64,000 nt of DNA, from positions 737,552 to 801,551 of the forward strand of contig NMRA01000045.1 of the NCBI GenBank assembly GCA_002633005.1, in the 5' to 3' direction. Below, one piece after another: positions 11,075 to 25,938 of this stretch. The notes below the pieces were generated by a model. That model was not told the DNA's origin. It did no database searches and saw nothing but the letters and a program-made list of their open reading frames with translations. The first letter of the stretch is position 1; the number at the start of each line of letters is the position of its first letter. This DNA comes from Phoronis australis (Eukaryota; Phoronida; Phoronidae). The translations under genes and the position numbers were made by a program.

Positions 11075-14000
11075 GTAAGCACAATTTCATCTAACGTCAT
11101 TATTCAACGGAAAGTAAAGCTTGGTTCGCGGATCAAAGTGATTATTTTTTACCTGCTTGTCCGTGTTAGCAGGCTATATTCGTAGTTTGGCAGCACGGGT
11201 TACGACAGGTCAACCATCGCTAGACGATCTAATCGTGGGGTCTGATGGACAGAACTTAGATGTTCTGCCTTCGCGGATCCAATGTTTCACCCAAAGAGTC
11301 TGATAAGGGACAAACATAAGGTACTTGAGATTCCTCCGTTATAGCAATGTCACTCACGAACCTCCCTCTGGATCCGCGCCTGTGATATATCTGATGAGAA
11401 ATATCCAGTCGATCAAGTCTAGACTTTGTTCACATTGCTCTTTCTGTTCCGGTCTTTGTTATTTGTTAGCTGTTCTCATCAGTTACCTATACCGTGATCT
11501 TAGGTGTCAATACATTGATTACCCGTTTTTCAATTAATTTAGCTGTACGCTAAAATAATACAATGCGTTTACAAACTATTCCCTGGAGATTAGCTTGGAC
11601 CGAAGACCAAGATATTCAGTAGCGAGTGTCTGTATAGAGTAGTTCACACGTAAATGTACATTTAACATCTAACATTGTCATTTAACAATTAACTTGTTAA
11701 CATTGATGTATTTGATTATTTTTGTATATGCATATTGTCATTCATACAACTCCTAGGCTTGTTTTTTGTATATGCATAATGTCATCCATGCAACTCCTAG
11801 GCTTGTTTTTATTCCAAGACGATTAATTTGTCACGTGCAAAATTCTAAATGAAGCCATCATAAGGTAAAATATCTTTTTATCGTGTTATATGAAGACACA
11901 TTGTTGCTCACAATAAAATATCGATTATCATGGAATCTCTACATAATAGACGAAACATTTTTGTTGCAAATTTGCGTACGCCCCAGTTAATTCCCCACTC
12001 CACATACGTTTGATGTTTACGAGCAGCTATTCATTGATGTTCGCCTCAGGAGTTTTACTGACGCCTGCTTTTCCAAGTGCGCCAAGGCTCATGGAATACG
12101 AAGAAATCTTAAGAGATTTTATTCAAGGACACTAGACAATAATACGCACAAACCACTGAACTTACGTGCCTTATGAGCCACATTCTTTGATAAGCCGAGT
12201 GTCAAATAGTTGGTGTAGATGATTGACCTCCTGTCTGTGCCTGCTGAGATAAGTTCATATATTCGTCTGATCCGTTCGAACAGATTTTGTGTTCCTACGC
12301 ATGATGTTGCGGTTCGTGTGTTTCAGATGATTCAGTGGTTTGCACTGTTGTGTACGATAGTCTAAATTTCGTATTAGTTGCGGGTATTGAGCGACACTTT
12401 ACTTTGTCTATTTGCAAATCGACTTTTTAATCAATTAAATCCTATTCACCGATTATTTTCGCAGAAATATAGGGGTAGTCAGCAGACGGCTTGTAACGCT
12501 CAGAGTAACCCTTTCACGGTGTTTTAATTGTAATACTGCATGACGGCATGTATAAACAGACCTCCACAACAATATGTCTGGTTTTCACGTTTTCCTTCTT
12601 GTCAGTAAAATCTGAATCAAATAAATCTATCCAAACAATAAAAACTCAACAAACATATATTATTCACACTCTAGAAACGCACACGTGCCGTCTTAGTGGC
12701 TTGCAAGCCACCCATTGAAAAGCTTCTTTGTTCTGTTTATTGAGGCGAAAATAATTGTCTGTGAACACGGGGAGGTTAGGCGTATTTACAAATCACCGCC
12801 TGTATAAATTAACAGTCGGCCGTGTTAAAAGTGTTAAAAGCATGTTAATCTTCGCACACAAGAGGTGCTGGATTTTATTCGACATCGTTGACGTTCTTCT
12901 TCAGGAACGTGCATCCGTCGCAACAACACAGAAGGCTTTGGTAAATTTTTCAGTAGTCCGGATGGAATTCCCTGTGCATCATTAAACGCAAAATGATCAT
13001 TCACCTGTTCCGTTTAGTGGGTTATTTTATTGACGCCTAGTTATTAACTTGTTTACGGAGCATGCTGTCGGCTTGGTTGGCGAGGATATGCGGTGCGATT
13101 TACTTTACTCATTTCTCAAAAGTAAAGATTTAATAGCTGTAGCTATCGAGATAAATTCTTATCTTATTGTGACTACATTACTCCGTAAGCACGAACAGTC
13201 AATATAAGTGGGCCAACACGCGTCTGGCTCGTAGTCGCGTGGATAAAAAGCTTTGTTTCCAAAAAGGATTTGTATTAATGCAACAAGAAAGAAATTTAAA
13301 TGCCACGATCTTTGGAACGATCTTATTTCTAACGAGAACATACAATGTAGTACGCCAAATAACATTTGTTAGAAGCAATCAATGTCAAGATACCTTTCGT
13401 TTTAACAAACCTATGTATTGAACACAGTATACGTGGAGTTAAGGAACTGACACTTTTATTTGATTATAAGTATATTTGTCGGCGACAGTGATAAAGTATT
13501 TGAAAACAAATACAAACACTGACACCTCAGTATCAGTTGTCCAAAAACTTCCACTCCTTCCATTTCAGTAATAATATAATTAAGCTCAATCAAAATAAAA
13601 CGGGTTGAAGTCTGACTTCGACAATCGGACGTTGTACTTTGTTTATTTAAATAGGAGACGAAAATTGAAATTGGGCATGGTTTGTCGTCGATCGCAATCT
13701 CTACTGTGTTGTTCGCGCCCGTTATCCCACGCGTGTTTTCAAGTGCACTCCGTGAGCCTGAATTGATGCGGGCGAAGAGTCGAGTGCCCGCATTTTTGTA
13801 TCTCCCAGAGTATCTCACGTACCCTCAAGTTAAATGAAAATTTATTACTCTAGCTGATGGCAAGTGCGGAAATCAAAAGAGCATTGTGTGAACAAAGTGT
13901 TTTATGTGAACTTGAGAGACAAATTTTCCCAATCAATGAAAGGGCAACGTTCAGCAACCTGTAACCTTAATCCACCATGGGACTTAAAGTGAAGGCTTTG

Positions 14001-15890
14001 ACGTCGTGTATAACGTAAACTTCGGACGCTGATTATATTAGAACAGATAAAACTTGATAATAAAAGTTTTACTACTGAAGAGAACTATAGCATCTACCAA
14101 GCCCGATTTTCAAGACATTAAACTAACTTGTCAAGAATATTTTATTTTTGTCTAGTTTTGATTGTGAGTTCACGAAAACTATGTTGTATCTTTAATAGTT
14201 TTATCAAATAGCAGCTCCCATTTTAATTTATTCTAATTATAGAACATAGTAAAGATTCGTTTCTCAAAACTCTGTTTGTTACTCGGCTTCCTGCCGGCCT
14301 TTTTGCTATGCAAAATTTAATTCTGCTCACCATACAAATGGTAAAAAACGAAACCTTCCTCTGGCATTTACTACAAACAACATTGCCATTCTTAAAAAGG
14401 AAAATTCCACTGAGTGTTTGCGTGTTTTATGTTTAAGTGAGAAACATGCTGTAGAAACTACACGTCATTGAAAATGCTTTCGGTTATGTCCGTACATTAG
14501 AGCTAAATTCCGTATTCGATTTGTCGATTTTTGGCAATTAATGAAGTTCCAGAGCTTGGCTTTTGACCATTATCGATTATTTTAAATTAACGTTGTTATA
14601 TGGTAAACATTAAATTTTCCTAAAACACCTCATTCCACGCAAAGTACTAACCCGAGAAATCGTTAACGACGCATTCTAAAAGACGTTTTAAATTCATCTA
14701 AAAGTTTCTATCACTTAACTCATAGGAAAAGTATCAAACATGCCGAGCGCCGGTGACAATTGCACTAGCACAGTAGGGAAAACCTGATGCAGCTAAGTTG
14801 AAAACCAAGTTTTAGGAAAGTTCAACATTGAAGGAATCAAAGAACGCGCTGTGGCTTTGTTATTCATATGTGGGTGTTTCGAGCTGAAATGTCGTTAGCG
14901 CTAACCCAGATTGTTAACAACAAGATGTTGGGAATACTCCGTGTTGAAAGAACCCCGTAAGCTTTGCTGGTGTGTTTTGCTATCGTTGAGATCTTGAAAA
15001 CTCCGTAATTTGAAATGTGCTGTGCTTTGTTGACTTACACAACCGTTCTTCACTTGAAGTTGGTAGAAAACTAATCCGGGCATTCAATGTACTCCGTGCG
15101 CGCGCGGTTCAAGCACTTACTAGGATGATAAGCACTTGTGGTGATGATCCCAACTCTTTTCAATATTGACATTAAGCAACTGGATGATTGGGAGAGCGGA
15201 TCAATTGCTAAGACTAGATGATCCACACTCTTCAACTGGATATAACATTTCTGGTCACGGTTTCACATTCACGATAACAAGTGACGTTAGAAGTTCTACG
15301 AGCAGCGCCATTGCAGAACGATGGATATCACAACACAACTAAGTTGAAAAACTGGATGCTACATTGTCAGACAATAAGGAATTCACGTTGGATTTGAGGA
15401 GACTGACTGCTCGATTCTATCAGAGGGTTTTCAGTTTGAAATTTTGCTAGCTGGCATCACCTGGCTGCATATACCATTTTTACTTATCGAGTTCCTGTCT
15501 ACTACTGTGGAATTACCTTCAGGTGTATCAGAAGGGGTATATTTAAGTAGAATGCCTAGACAAATGATATTTTAGCAGACAATAGACATAATCACACACC
15601 CAGGTGAAGTTATTGATGCAAAATGTAAATCTAATCTTCGGGAAACGTACACATGTTTCAATCGCGACATATTCCTACGGAAACGTCAACCATTCTCAGG
15701 ATACATTTCAAGAATGGCAAAACTTGGGGTAGGGTATAAAATGCAAAAGATTACGGCAGATGGCAAACAAGAGGTGCTTATTTTTCAAACATTTACACGC
15801 GAGAAAGTCATAGCAATACCAGTGAACTCAAACCTGGGGTGCAGTGCAAGCCATTGAAAAGTTGGCAAATACAACCTGGTAAATATTGAA
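11075..15890. other. Non-coding interval downstream of the chitinase gene
   Basis: This is AT-rich sequence with no recognisable protein, RNA gene or transposon. Open frames here are short and unlike known families. A weak direct repeat (GATGATCC-type) is visible at about 15,140 and 15,218. The proximal part presumably includes the chitinase 3'UTR. Confidence 0.6.
11912..11917 (+). promoter_or_regulatory. Candidate polyadenylation signal for the chitinase gene
   Basis: An AATAAA hexamer lies about 840 bases after the chitinase stop codon. It was the first canonical plus-strand copy I noticed downstream. Assignment is by position only. Confidence 0.3.
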
Positions 15891-15915
15891 ATTGTCGCAA
15901 AGAAAATTCGCATTA

Positions 15916-17033
15916 TCACTAGGAGACACCGAAACCAATAATCGATGCTCTCACAAATGACATCTCATTTGCATATTGATTCTTCAAGGAGTTTGACAGA
16001 TAGAGAAACGGATATTAAACCACATCGTAAAACTGTCACTAGGGGGCACAGCACAAGTCAGAACTGTCCAAACATTGGCAAGTGCCACTCTTCTCTTAAT
16101 AAAATCTTATCTGCCATCTTCACCATACTTGGTAATTTATTGGAGCAAACGCAAAATAAACTGAAACACGATGGCGTAGCAGTAGCCGGAACTCTTAAAA
16201 TCAACGTCAACCAGCTTTCCATTAGTAGAAACATAGTCGACAAATTTTTCGTAATAATTCTTCAAAACATTTGACAGAAAGAAATGTGGGTACTGCAACG
16301 GACACCAAAACACATAAATCACAACTAGGTGCCGCAAGAAAGAGCGTCCCGCTACAATGAGCAGGTGGTGCTTTTTTCTTTAGTGAAACACTACTGCTAA
16401 ATTACACGAAACACACGGCCACCAAGAGACTTAGTTACAAGGCCAGAAGCAAAAAGTAAAATTGCACAGTAGAAGTAGGGGATGCCCGAAAGTGAACATG
16501 AGTTGTGCTGAGAAACGTACCTACCAAATTCTATGGTGGTAATTCTTTGAAGAAATGTATAGATATCGAAGTAGATTAAAGAATAAAATCGACAAGTAGA
16601 ACGGCTCGTTGGAAACTCTGACTGACGTCAACCATATCCTCAATAAAAACCTTTCAGGCAAATTTCACGACCATCCGCCACCGAAAAAGTTAGATATTGA
16701 GGCCGGCTAAAATACTACGACAGCCACTAGGGGGCATAACGGTATTCAGAACCATCCAAAAATCAAGGTCAGTCACGCTCTGGTCAATATGAGCATAAGA
16801 ACATAATATTCCTTCAAACCATTTGGCAGGTAGAGGTGAGGACTCGAAAACAGGGAGACTGAAATAATAAAATTGCCAATAAGTGACACACAAAATAACA
16901 AAGGCATTTGAAATTTGACGGTGACACTGCTTCCTTTAACACAAACATATCTGTCTAGTTTCAGAAAGATCAATCCAAGGACTTGGCAGATATAAAACTC
17001 ACCGCAAAAAAATAAAATTGCTACTAGGTGGCA
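15916..17033 (+). repeat. Degenerate tandem repeat with CTCF-like CACTAGGGGGC motifs
   Basis: Diverged units recur with irregular spacing. Most start with a TTTGACAGATAGAG-like segment followed some 30-50 bases later by a CACTAGGKGGCA-like segment. The latter appear at 15916, 16036, 16724 and 17021, with a weaker form at 16321. The copy at 16724-16736 (CCACTAGGGGGCA) matches the core CTCF consensus. The array could be a decayed satellite or a chain of transposon fragments. Insulator function is inference only. Confidence 0.55.
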
Positions 17034-20000
17034 CAGAAGAAGTCGTCCCCATCCGTCGCCACGTTATTACACCTGACAAATTTCACAAAGATCCTGCAAA
17101 GGAATTCGGAGGTACAGCTACGGACGGATGGGCACAGGATGACGATCCGATGAACGGAAGAGGCCGGACAGAGATGACGGCAATATGCACCCGCATTATG
17201 CGGCCTCATGAACCGTGGTGGATTTAGGGGGGCAGGGGTCGGGATCTTCCTCGTGACCGCCGACAAAAACAATAAAGATGTCACGGAAACAAATGTTAGC
17301 ATTCAGTATGTTGCGGCTCAGTGATCGTGGGCGTTTATTTTGTGCGTGTGTGTGTGTTTCTGAGAGGACTTGCCCACAAAATGAAAAATGTTTGGCCACC
17401 CCATGATATCCTAATTCCGACACTGTTATGTTATGAAGAATGGCTTAGTTGCTGTTCTTACAGAACTTCCCATCAGCTCCAAGAACTGTCCCCACAACAA
17501 AAGTTCATATTGCAGTGGTATGCAAAATAACTGCAAACAAATGTCATAATAAACAAAACGTGGGTGCGTGCCTCTCGGACAACCGGCATTGTTTGCGCGC
17601 GCGAGTCCGTGTGCCTAAACTGATGCCAGTATTCATACGGTAGAATTTGCACCATTTAATATCCTCTGTAAACACAAGAGTCGCTGTATGTCTTCAAATA
17701 ATCCCTTGAAAACGGGACAAAACATGTTTATCAAAAATATTGGTTATAAGGAATTAGAGAGCATTAGTACTGGCAATAGTCGGAAATGAAAGCAAATTAA
17801 TGTTATGATAACGTTTAGTTTGGCACGGTACATTAAGTCCATGAAGCAGAAATGAAAATAAAAAGCATATTAAGGGGATATGCGTATATAAAACTGATAT
17901 GTCACCATAACGGGTTATCATTGACAAAGTCTGCATTGAATGTGATAACGAGGCTTACGCACGTCACAAGTCATTGTGAAAATAGCAAGCCAAGAATTTT
18001 CCTTGTACTTGTCCGATGTAGCAAAAGGAACAGAGAACAACTAAAAATGTACTTTTGGAGTTCATGTCATTATTGGATTAACGTTGATACTATACCATGG
18101 ACTTCTTTAGCTGTGACGTAAGTCCTTGTAAACAAAATTGCATAAAACCAGGATTCTTGAGGCATATGCATTGTAAAACGATGTTTACTTGATTTAAAAC
18201 CTCATGCCGTGCCTTCACTGAAAACTGCTCTTAAAGTTCATTTTTGCTTCAGCCATTTTTAATAGTGCTAAATGATAAACGAAGGTGCCGAATGAGTTCA
18301 TGGACTACTTTTAATGAAAAGAACTTGTCGTCGTTAACTTTATTTATCCCAGTTTAAACTTTGCGATTTCTGCATGACCGAATTCGAGCTAGTGGGCATT
18401 CAGTTAAAAAAAGTTAAAAACAAAATAACTATCGATTAAGACCAATTACACCTATAAGATTAGTCTTATCTTGTAGCTTTAAGGAAATCTTTCTGAGATT
18501 CAGAAGCCATTTGTAGACTTTTAAGCACTAATTTGAATATACTTCCATTTGCGGACGTTGGTGTCTTACTGATAAGGACAGTGAGGAAAGAAGCGTTTGA
18601 GTATAGACTTAGAAGAGAGCTTAACATGACGAACTTTGTAAATTTCAAAATATCGCTCTTGACTTGCAGCCGAGGGGCCTTCGAGTGTACTTTGACTGGA
18701 TCAAGGGAGCTTCGTTAAAAGCGAAAAATAAATACTAAACCCGAGACGAACCCTTTCACTTGTACGGGTTTATCTTACTAAATTTATCAAATTTTGTGTC
18801 TGCCTGAGGGCAAACAACAAATGAGGCGTCTGTATATACGGATTCGTATTTACTATTAAATGAACACGTTCAAGTGTTACTATTGTATAAATTGTTAATA
18901 ACCTTAAAAGGCTTAATCTTTCAACAGCCGTGCTATCTAACGTTGCTATTATTGCTTCTAATTGGTAAATAATCGACTCAATTATATTAAGAGCCTTTTG
19001 TCGTGGCTGTATCGTGTATCCTGAATAAACCTGAACCAAGTAAACAATTCAAGGGGTTTCTGAAAGCCCTTGAACACGATTCCAAGCTAATTCTTTGCGT
19101 TCAGGAACATTGTGCGCGTGCATAATCGTTATTAAAATCAACTTTATCCTATTAAACTGATTGGCCGTGTCCCCAAAAGCTCACCGACTGAAGCCAGCCA
19201 ACGTATTCTACACAAGAAGGAGTGATAATAGATCTCTTACCGAGGGCTACAAAACACCAGAGAGAAACCAAGGTTAGGTTCCGTTGACACAAGAATCTCA
19301 TGAAGCAAGTTAGTATGATCACGTGGCGATATCTCGCAAGGTTCTCGCTTCCGTGGAAAGCACGGCACGCCTGAGTTCCCCCGCGTTCTGGGTTTCCTTG
19401 CACCAAAGGTTTTCAAAGAAATTTTTATTGATCTGTCTTCACACGAAACATACCTGAACCATAAAGTAGTTGTTCTCAGTTATATTACATGATCTTCACC
19501 GGAATTCGCAGTCCCAAATTAGACTAAAAACAAGGCTGTATTTTCTGTTAGATGGCTCCACAAACACTTGTATTCTCTGTAGTGTTCAATCATCTGAGGT
19601 TTTACAGTTATGAGGTAAATTGCAAATAGACATGACAAACAAATCAATTTAAAAAGCAGTTTTATTTCGAGATCAGGTTTTATTCTCAGGTATTAGGTAA
19701 AACGAACATTGTAGAAGCAGAGTAGGCAGTGTAAAAAAAAATTGACAGCAGATAAAAGGATATTCAAGCAGGGAGAGTGAATGTAACGCATGACGTTAGA
19801 CGGTCGCAAGCCTAACGGAACAAAGCCAGTGTGCGGTAAACACATTTCAACTGCTCATTCAACACTGCTCTTTAATGACTGAATAACAGAGAATCAACAA
19901 TCTTTAACCGAAATGTGTCATTTTCTACGTAGCGAACAGTGATGTTGTCTACTACTTCTTTCGTAGTTATTTGTCGGCCATGCTGATGTAAAAATGTATT

Positions 20001-23000
20001 GAATGGTCCCACCTTTCAAATGCATGGATAATCGTCGAGAAAGAGTGCATACTGTGTGTTCAAAGTGACGTTGTTCATGGGAATTAAGACGAAAATATTC
20101 ATAGATATGTCATGCGAATTTGCTAAGTTTGTGTTTACGAAGGGCTGCTACCGATCTATACTGGTCGCAAATTGAATAAATTTGTTGTTAAAAAGGCCAG
20201 TACAAAAAATCGACTCTCTTGTCCGTCTTCGCTTCCGCCAGGAAACCCTCAACGATGCCCTCGTTTCCAAGGCCGTTTTAGGCTGGAACCATTTGCTCGT
20301 AATAAACCACTAGGGTCGAGACATCCACCTTTGAGCTTAACTATGATCTGACCCTGCCGCGGACTAAAAGTTCGTGCAGCCACAGCCAGCTAGCAGATGA
20401 TGTAGGCTAACGCTTAGATTTAAACAATTTTGTATCAAGGCTACCTAACCTTTCGCAAGAGACACTTTTGACAAAATGGCGTGGGAAACAAAAGTTTTGC
20501 GTGGACATTTACTCACATATTGCTGACTTTTTCTGAGTTCTTTTATACCAGGTAGGCTTACTGTGTTTTGGTTCATTACAACTACATCAGGCAACGTAGT
20601 GTGCGTTCCAGTAATTACTTATTTATGACAGTTTACATGTCCTCCGAATGCATAGCATAGAACCTTTACCACTCTCTAACCTACATAACATTTATTACGC
20701 AAACTAAGAACGTTTAGTGCAGAAATTGTACGTGGTTAGGTTCCTTCGTGCGTACTAAGACTTTAATGGATAGTCGTAATGGTTTCGCTCCTATGCTTGA
20801 AATTTTGCTTTGCCTACAATGCTACCGATGACACGAAATTCAAGATAGAACTACCAATACTGTTCATCGGTGAAGAACTCAAATTATAAGAAGAGGTGGA
20901 AACAATATCCTGGCAGTGTTTCTAAATTTATAGTTTCGACACGTTAATCAGTTATTGCCAATCAAGTCGCGGGAAGATGTAAACACAACGACAGTCAGCC
21001 ATCTTTGTCCCACAAAATATTGGTTGTGAACGAAAGCTTTAGAATGGCTTTACGATGCACTTGGGGCACGTGCCATGCAGATCAATGAAAGCTAGAGTGC
21101 CTGTCGCTGAGAAACGTATAGTATATAGACCGGGATCCCAGAGCTTTTTTGGGCATGAAAAGGTAACCAATTTTCTNCATAAAAAATTAAAAGCGATAAA
21201 AAATCAAATTCATAAGGTTTCATAAATTTAAAATTTTATATTATTCATTAGTACATGTATATTATGTGCATTAAAATGTGAAAGCAGAACTATGCGTGAC
21301 CTTCGAAAACGCTAATGAAGACTCTAGACACCAATGGAAGCACAAAAAATTAAATGCAGTCAAATTGCGTTATTTTTCTCACTAGCATTCGTTCTATGGA
21401 AAGCTTACCGGAGCACCATAGTCTTGTCTACTGCATCCGTTGTCTCTTTGAATCGAACAGACACGTGTATGAAAGAAGCATTAAGTATGGGAATAGGATT
21501 CTGAAAAGCTGCGTGCAACGGTCGTTTGCTGCCCCAGGACCCATTTTAGTAACGCTGCTCCATGAGGTAATATTTTCAGTGGCATGTGATCAAAACACAT
21601 CAGCAGGACTTTTGGCATAATTGCGCTGGTAGGACTTCGCAACAGAACTGACTGTGTTTATCGGAACTACAAATTGAAAGACCTTCGTCCGCTCGCGCTG
21701 CAGAAAAACGAAGTGAATAAAAAGTCCCAGAAATCTGATGGCTAATGAAAGTTGGGCTATTACGCATGAAAACGCAAGACTTCGCGATACACCACCATGT
21801 ATGACAAGCAGAGCACGTGTTCACACCAGTTTCGCCAGATACTTGCGTCTACCGGGAACTCAGCCCAGGGTATTCGAAAAAGGAGAGCACCGTTTACCCA
21901 ATTTAAAGTTTTTCTGTTATACAGAATAATCGTCAAGGCAATCAGATTTTAATTTTTTCACCACAAGAGAACCATAAAATTCCTTGAACGCGATTTTCGA
22001 AAAAGCCGATAAATAGCATGTACACGTTCAATAATTTTAAGGGCAGCCATGAGGTAAATAAATACAAGTTCATTAAAACTAAACCAGATCTGGCATAGAC
22101 GTGTGTCCACAACGTTGATTTTTAAGATAACAGGATTTGACCCCAGTCGAATTCTCCAAAATTGAATCCGCTAAGCACCTGTGAGTCCAGTTTCACGACA
22201 AATTACAAAGTGTGATATTTGCCAAGGGGTTGGACTTGCAATAATCAAATAACACATTTATTTATAATTAGGGATTATGTGTAACTTCACGATAGGGTTT
22301 ATCACGAGATGCAATATTAGGAAAAGTAAGACAGACATAAAATTGATAAGAACAAAATTCAACCAGGTGTGGCACACTTGAATGAAATAACATTTGTAAA
22401 ACATTTTTTTTTTGTTTCAAGAATATGTATTTAGAAAACAAAAAATTGTATTTTTTAATAATTATATTTTCTGAAATTGTTTGGTATTATCATTATCCTT
22501 GCCCATTGTTTTTATTATATTCTACAACTGTAACAATTATTTGAAATTTATTGCTATTTTTATACATGTCACTGTTTTTGAAAAGGCTCTATATTTGTCG
22601 TTGAGAGTAGATGTCATAATAAAATTATGAACGTAAAATACACCTTCCTAACAAATCATCTCATTGAATTATTTGTTCAGAAGTTCACCGTACTATTGTT
22701 TTTAAATGTAAACAGTGGGAGTAAATTTGTGCTATGATTTTGCATCGTCATTACAGTAGGTACTCTGTGCTTCACATCTAGGCTTTCAGCCACCATCAAC
22801 CAGAAAGTTATAATTTGAGTTGACATGGTCTCTTAAATCTTCATCAAAATGAACCGTTGTATGTACAGGTAAAACTTAGTTACTTAATTCCACACCTGGG
22901 GTGCGACAATAAGAAATAATTTGTTCCACGCTGGGTAAGACAATTTGGAACAAAAACGAGATTTAGTTCAAGTGGAATACGTTCACGTTATCTAATAAAG

Positions 23001-24000
23001 ACCTTAGTGTCTTTAAACTCTGTCTTCCTGCCACCAAGACAGGCAATAAATGGATAGTTAAAGACATTTTGGGACATTTTCGTAATTTGAGATCTCTTAA
23101 AGACGCACACATATAAAAGCATAATTACGTAAGTCGGCTAATTACGTTATTGGTTGGTTTAACGAGTTTTGTCACACGTTATCCAACTTGTTAGGAGTAA
23201 TTATTTGTCGTTTTTACACGCCCTCCAGGACATCTTTGAATCATGATTGCTGCTTTCTAACTAGTTAACAAGGAAAATGACCACCCAAATTATATAGATG
23301 GATGAAAATCTATTTCTTGTGAATAGTTTACATTGTCTGTTATACTTGGCGATTTTCCTAATTTTGTGAGCCGCAAAACGTAGAACATTAAAAATCACGA
23401 CAGGACATCTTGCACAGAAATTGTTGTTAGCCGCGGTGGTCTTTGTACAAAGGTAAAAGAGTGCAAATTTCAAGTGCATCGGTTTTGAAAACCTTGTGTT
23501 TTTAAGACAAAAACGATGACAACGCATTGCTCACATTTGCACATTCCTAAATCGTCTGTGCTTCAGATGAAGAAGATAACTCTCTTTTTTCTTCGATTAA
23601 AAAGGCGTGATGATACGGTCAGGGTAAACAATCGTCTTCTCCTATGGCCAGTGCATACGTTCTTTTTCTTAAAACCGCAATTCTCTTCTTACGAGTTGTA
23701 GTTCTTTTCTCAAAAAACCGCATTACTGCATTCTTTCCACGGCTAAAACAAGGAGATACAAGATGCACGTGCTTGGTACAGTACATCAAATCTATCGGTA
23801 AACTGTGGTGAGAAGAGAACATTGCGATACACGAGCTCCAGCTGGTGAGAAAAGAAGCATATTAATGAAAAAGAACACTGTTAACGAAAGAGCTCATGCG
23901 GGCCGTGTGGGAAGATTGTGTTCCTTGAAATGTTCTAATGATACACTTTTCAGCTGTCTCCTTCACTGAGTGTAAGTGGTAGTACCAGAAATGCTCACGG
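17034..24000. other. Gene-poor interval
   Basis: No gene is recognised. Near 17,210 a GTGGATTTAGGGGGGCAGGG stretch resembles the end of the CAGGGGCGG MITE at 35,187. A minus-strand copy of a dispersed short repeat lies near 19,290-19,372. A single ambiguous base occurs at 21,177. The rest is AT-rich sequence without visible structure. Confidence 0.5.
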
Positions 24001-24003
24001 AAC

Positions 24004-24096
24004 GTTTTATTTATTTATTCATTTATTTATTTATTATTGTGATATTTAAAATGAGGGTGGCCTCTTCAGTGATAGCACTGCTTTCCAAGAGGGCCC
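24004..24096 (-). mobile_element. LINE 3' tail fragment (short copy)
   Basis: An ATTT-rich stretch followed by GATATTTAAAATGAGGGTGG and CCTCTTCAGTGATAGCACTG is nearly identical to the 3' end of the LINE at 44220-44880. On the minus strand it reads as a non-LTR retrotransposon 3' end with a simple-repeat tail. Only about 90 bp remain. Confidence 0.75.
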
Positions 24097-24672
24097 GTTC
24101 TTCGTTCATATGCGATGTTCATTGGGTCACTTTCAGACAGTAAAATTGAACAGAATGAACCAAACAAAAAATTAATATTTTAATGAAGTTAATGATATAT
24201 CTTGTTATTATTCTTAGCTTTCCAGCTAAACATATCAAGCAAATTTGTACTGACGCATTACAAAAATGTTTTTAAATATTGCTTGTGACTAAATGATATA
24301 CAGCCTTCAACCAAATATTCAAATAGCATACCCGGTTTATTTCGCGTAACGTGATAGATGTTTGCCAGTTTCCTTATTTAAGTTAAAATCTAAGATATCG
24401 AAATTTGATGAAGTAAACGAATACGTATTGGGTTTGTTAATTGCTTTGCTTATTCACGTAAGCCTATGGGTTTTACTGATGGACAGTTGAACAAATAAAT
24501 TTTTAGATTCGGATTATCACAAACACAAACAGATTTATCAATTAAGGATCTTTTCGATAAACCTAGTCATTGTCTTTAGAATTATACGCGAGGTTAAATG
24601 GGCAAATATGGAGGCCTTCTGATTTCTAACAGTGAGCTAATTATTTTATGTATACATACTCATATTCGTATT

Positions 24673-24673
24673 C

Positions 24674-24704
<31 letters not shown>

Positions 24705-24722
24705 AACAAACACACACACACA
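24673..24722. repeat. (CA)n microsatellite
   Basis: This is about 50 bases of CA repeats interrupted by an AAACAAACA patch, with no associated gene. Confidence 0.9.
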
Positions 24723-25440
24723 AAGCTATAACATAAGACTATTGGACGCTGAACATTCTTTGCTTTAAGTAATTTATGTTATAAATTAATGTTTCAATTT
24801 TTGCAGAATTGAACTAGCAAAATTTGCAGTATCACGCTTGTCGTACGCATATACATTGAAATTTACCTCCATCGCGACTGATTATCCTGGGAAGGTACTC
24901 TCATGGCAGGGATTGGTAGAGACAGCTCACGTCTGTATTTTTTCTTCTCGCGTATCACATGGTTACCTAAGTTGATGCTACAGGGGATATTGTCAAGGGT
25001 CGCTAAACGAAAGAGGTGGCGATCAGAGAGGTTGTTGTCTGCAAAAGTGGTATTGTCTATAGGTCATCGTCTCGGGCACCCACTTTCTAGAACTGTATTT
25101 CATACATTACGTGTTTGGCGAATAAAGCAGGACCACTTAAGCGAGGTATCGTTGTGTATTTCAAGCGCCGAAGCACGTAATCACACCCACACTAGCTTTA
25201 CTCGCGAGTGTCTTGCATCTACGAAACCCGCCCCAGGCATTGCATTGGTATGCACACCCCCATCCCATTATGAATAAAGAGCTCTCCTGCGTGGTTCCAA
25301 AACGGACGAGGTATCCAATCAAGTTACTTACCTGTTTTTACGGTTTGATAAATACAATTAATTTGAAGTCAATAAAAAGCAGTGCACTGTTGTTTTGTGA
25401 CGTTGCATATGTCATGGACACCATCGGAAAGTAAAAAATA

Positions 25441-25491
25441 ACTTCGGGCGGTCTGGAACCGACACTTATACCATTAGACCACACTGCCTCC
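25441..25491 (-). mobile_element. tRNA-derived SINE head, 5' fragment
   Basis: On the minus strand this begins GGAGGCAGTGTGGTCTAATG, a tRNA-like 5' half with a box-A-like D arm. The sequence diverges before a box B. It shares its head with the fuller copy at 25939-26013, so both probably derive from one SINE family rather than from a functional tRNA gene. Confidence 0.5.
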
Positions 25492-25938
25492 ACTACACTA
25501 TTGGGAACCACTAGAGGAAGTTGCGACAGTGGAATGCTTGGAAGTTTTCTTTAAACGCAAGGCACTCGCAGCAAGAAATTATCGCTTATGGAACGGAAAC
25601 AGATAATTTTATCTCATAATGCAACGATCCCACCTCACCAGCCAATCAGTTGTGTGGCCGCCGTCTTCCTAGTGTGTGCGACTAAAATCTCGAGCTTACT
25701 CTTGAAATCGTTTCGCCTTTCACTAGCGTGATTTTACGTGGCCCTGTATGATCTCACTTTTTACCTAGTGCCTTACGTCTGCACATAAAAAATAATTGCA
25801 GGCGTTCTGATACACGTTGTATCGGACGTGCGCAAGCAGCGCATGTGGGCCCAGTACACTGATCACCTGGGACTAATTTTAGATTTTATTAACGTGTAGT
25901 TAAAACCGAGCTGAGGGGCTAAAGTTAAGGTTTTTGCA

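Noticed and set aside
13456-13818. 120-codon minus-strand open frame
   Set aside because: No family recognised and no supporting splice or promoter signals.
24903-25277. 124-codon open frame
   Set aside because: Part overlaps a possible dispersed-repeat copy near 25.2 kb; no protein-like motif.
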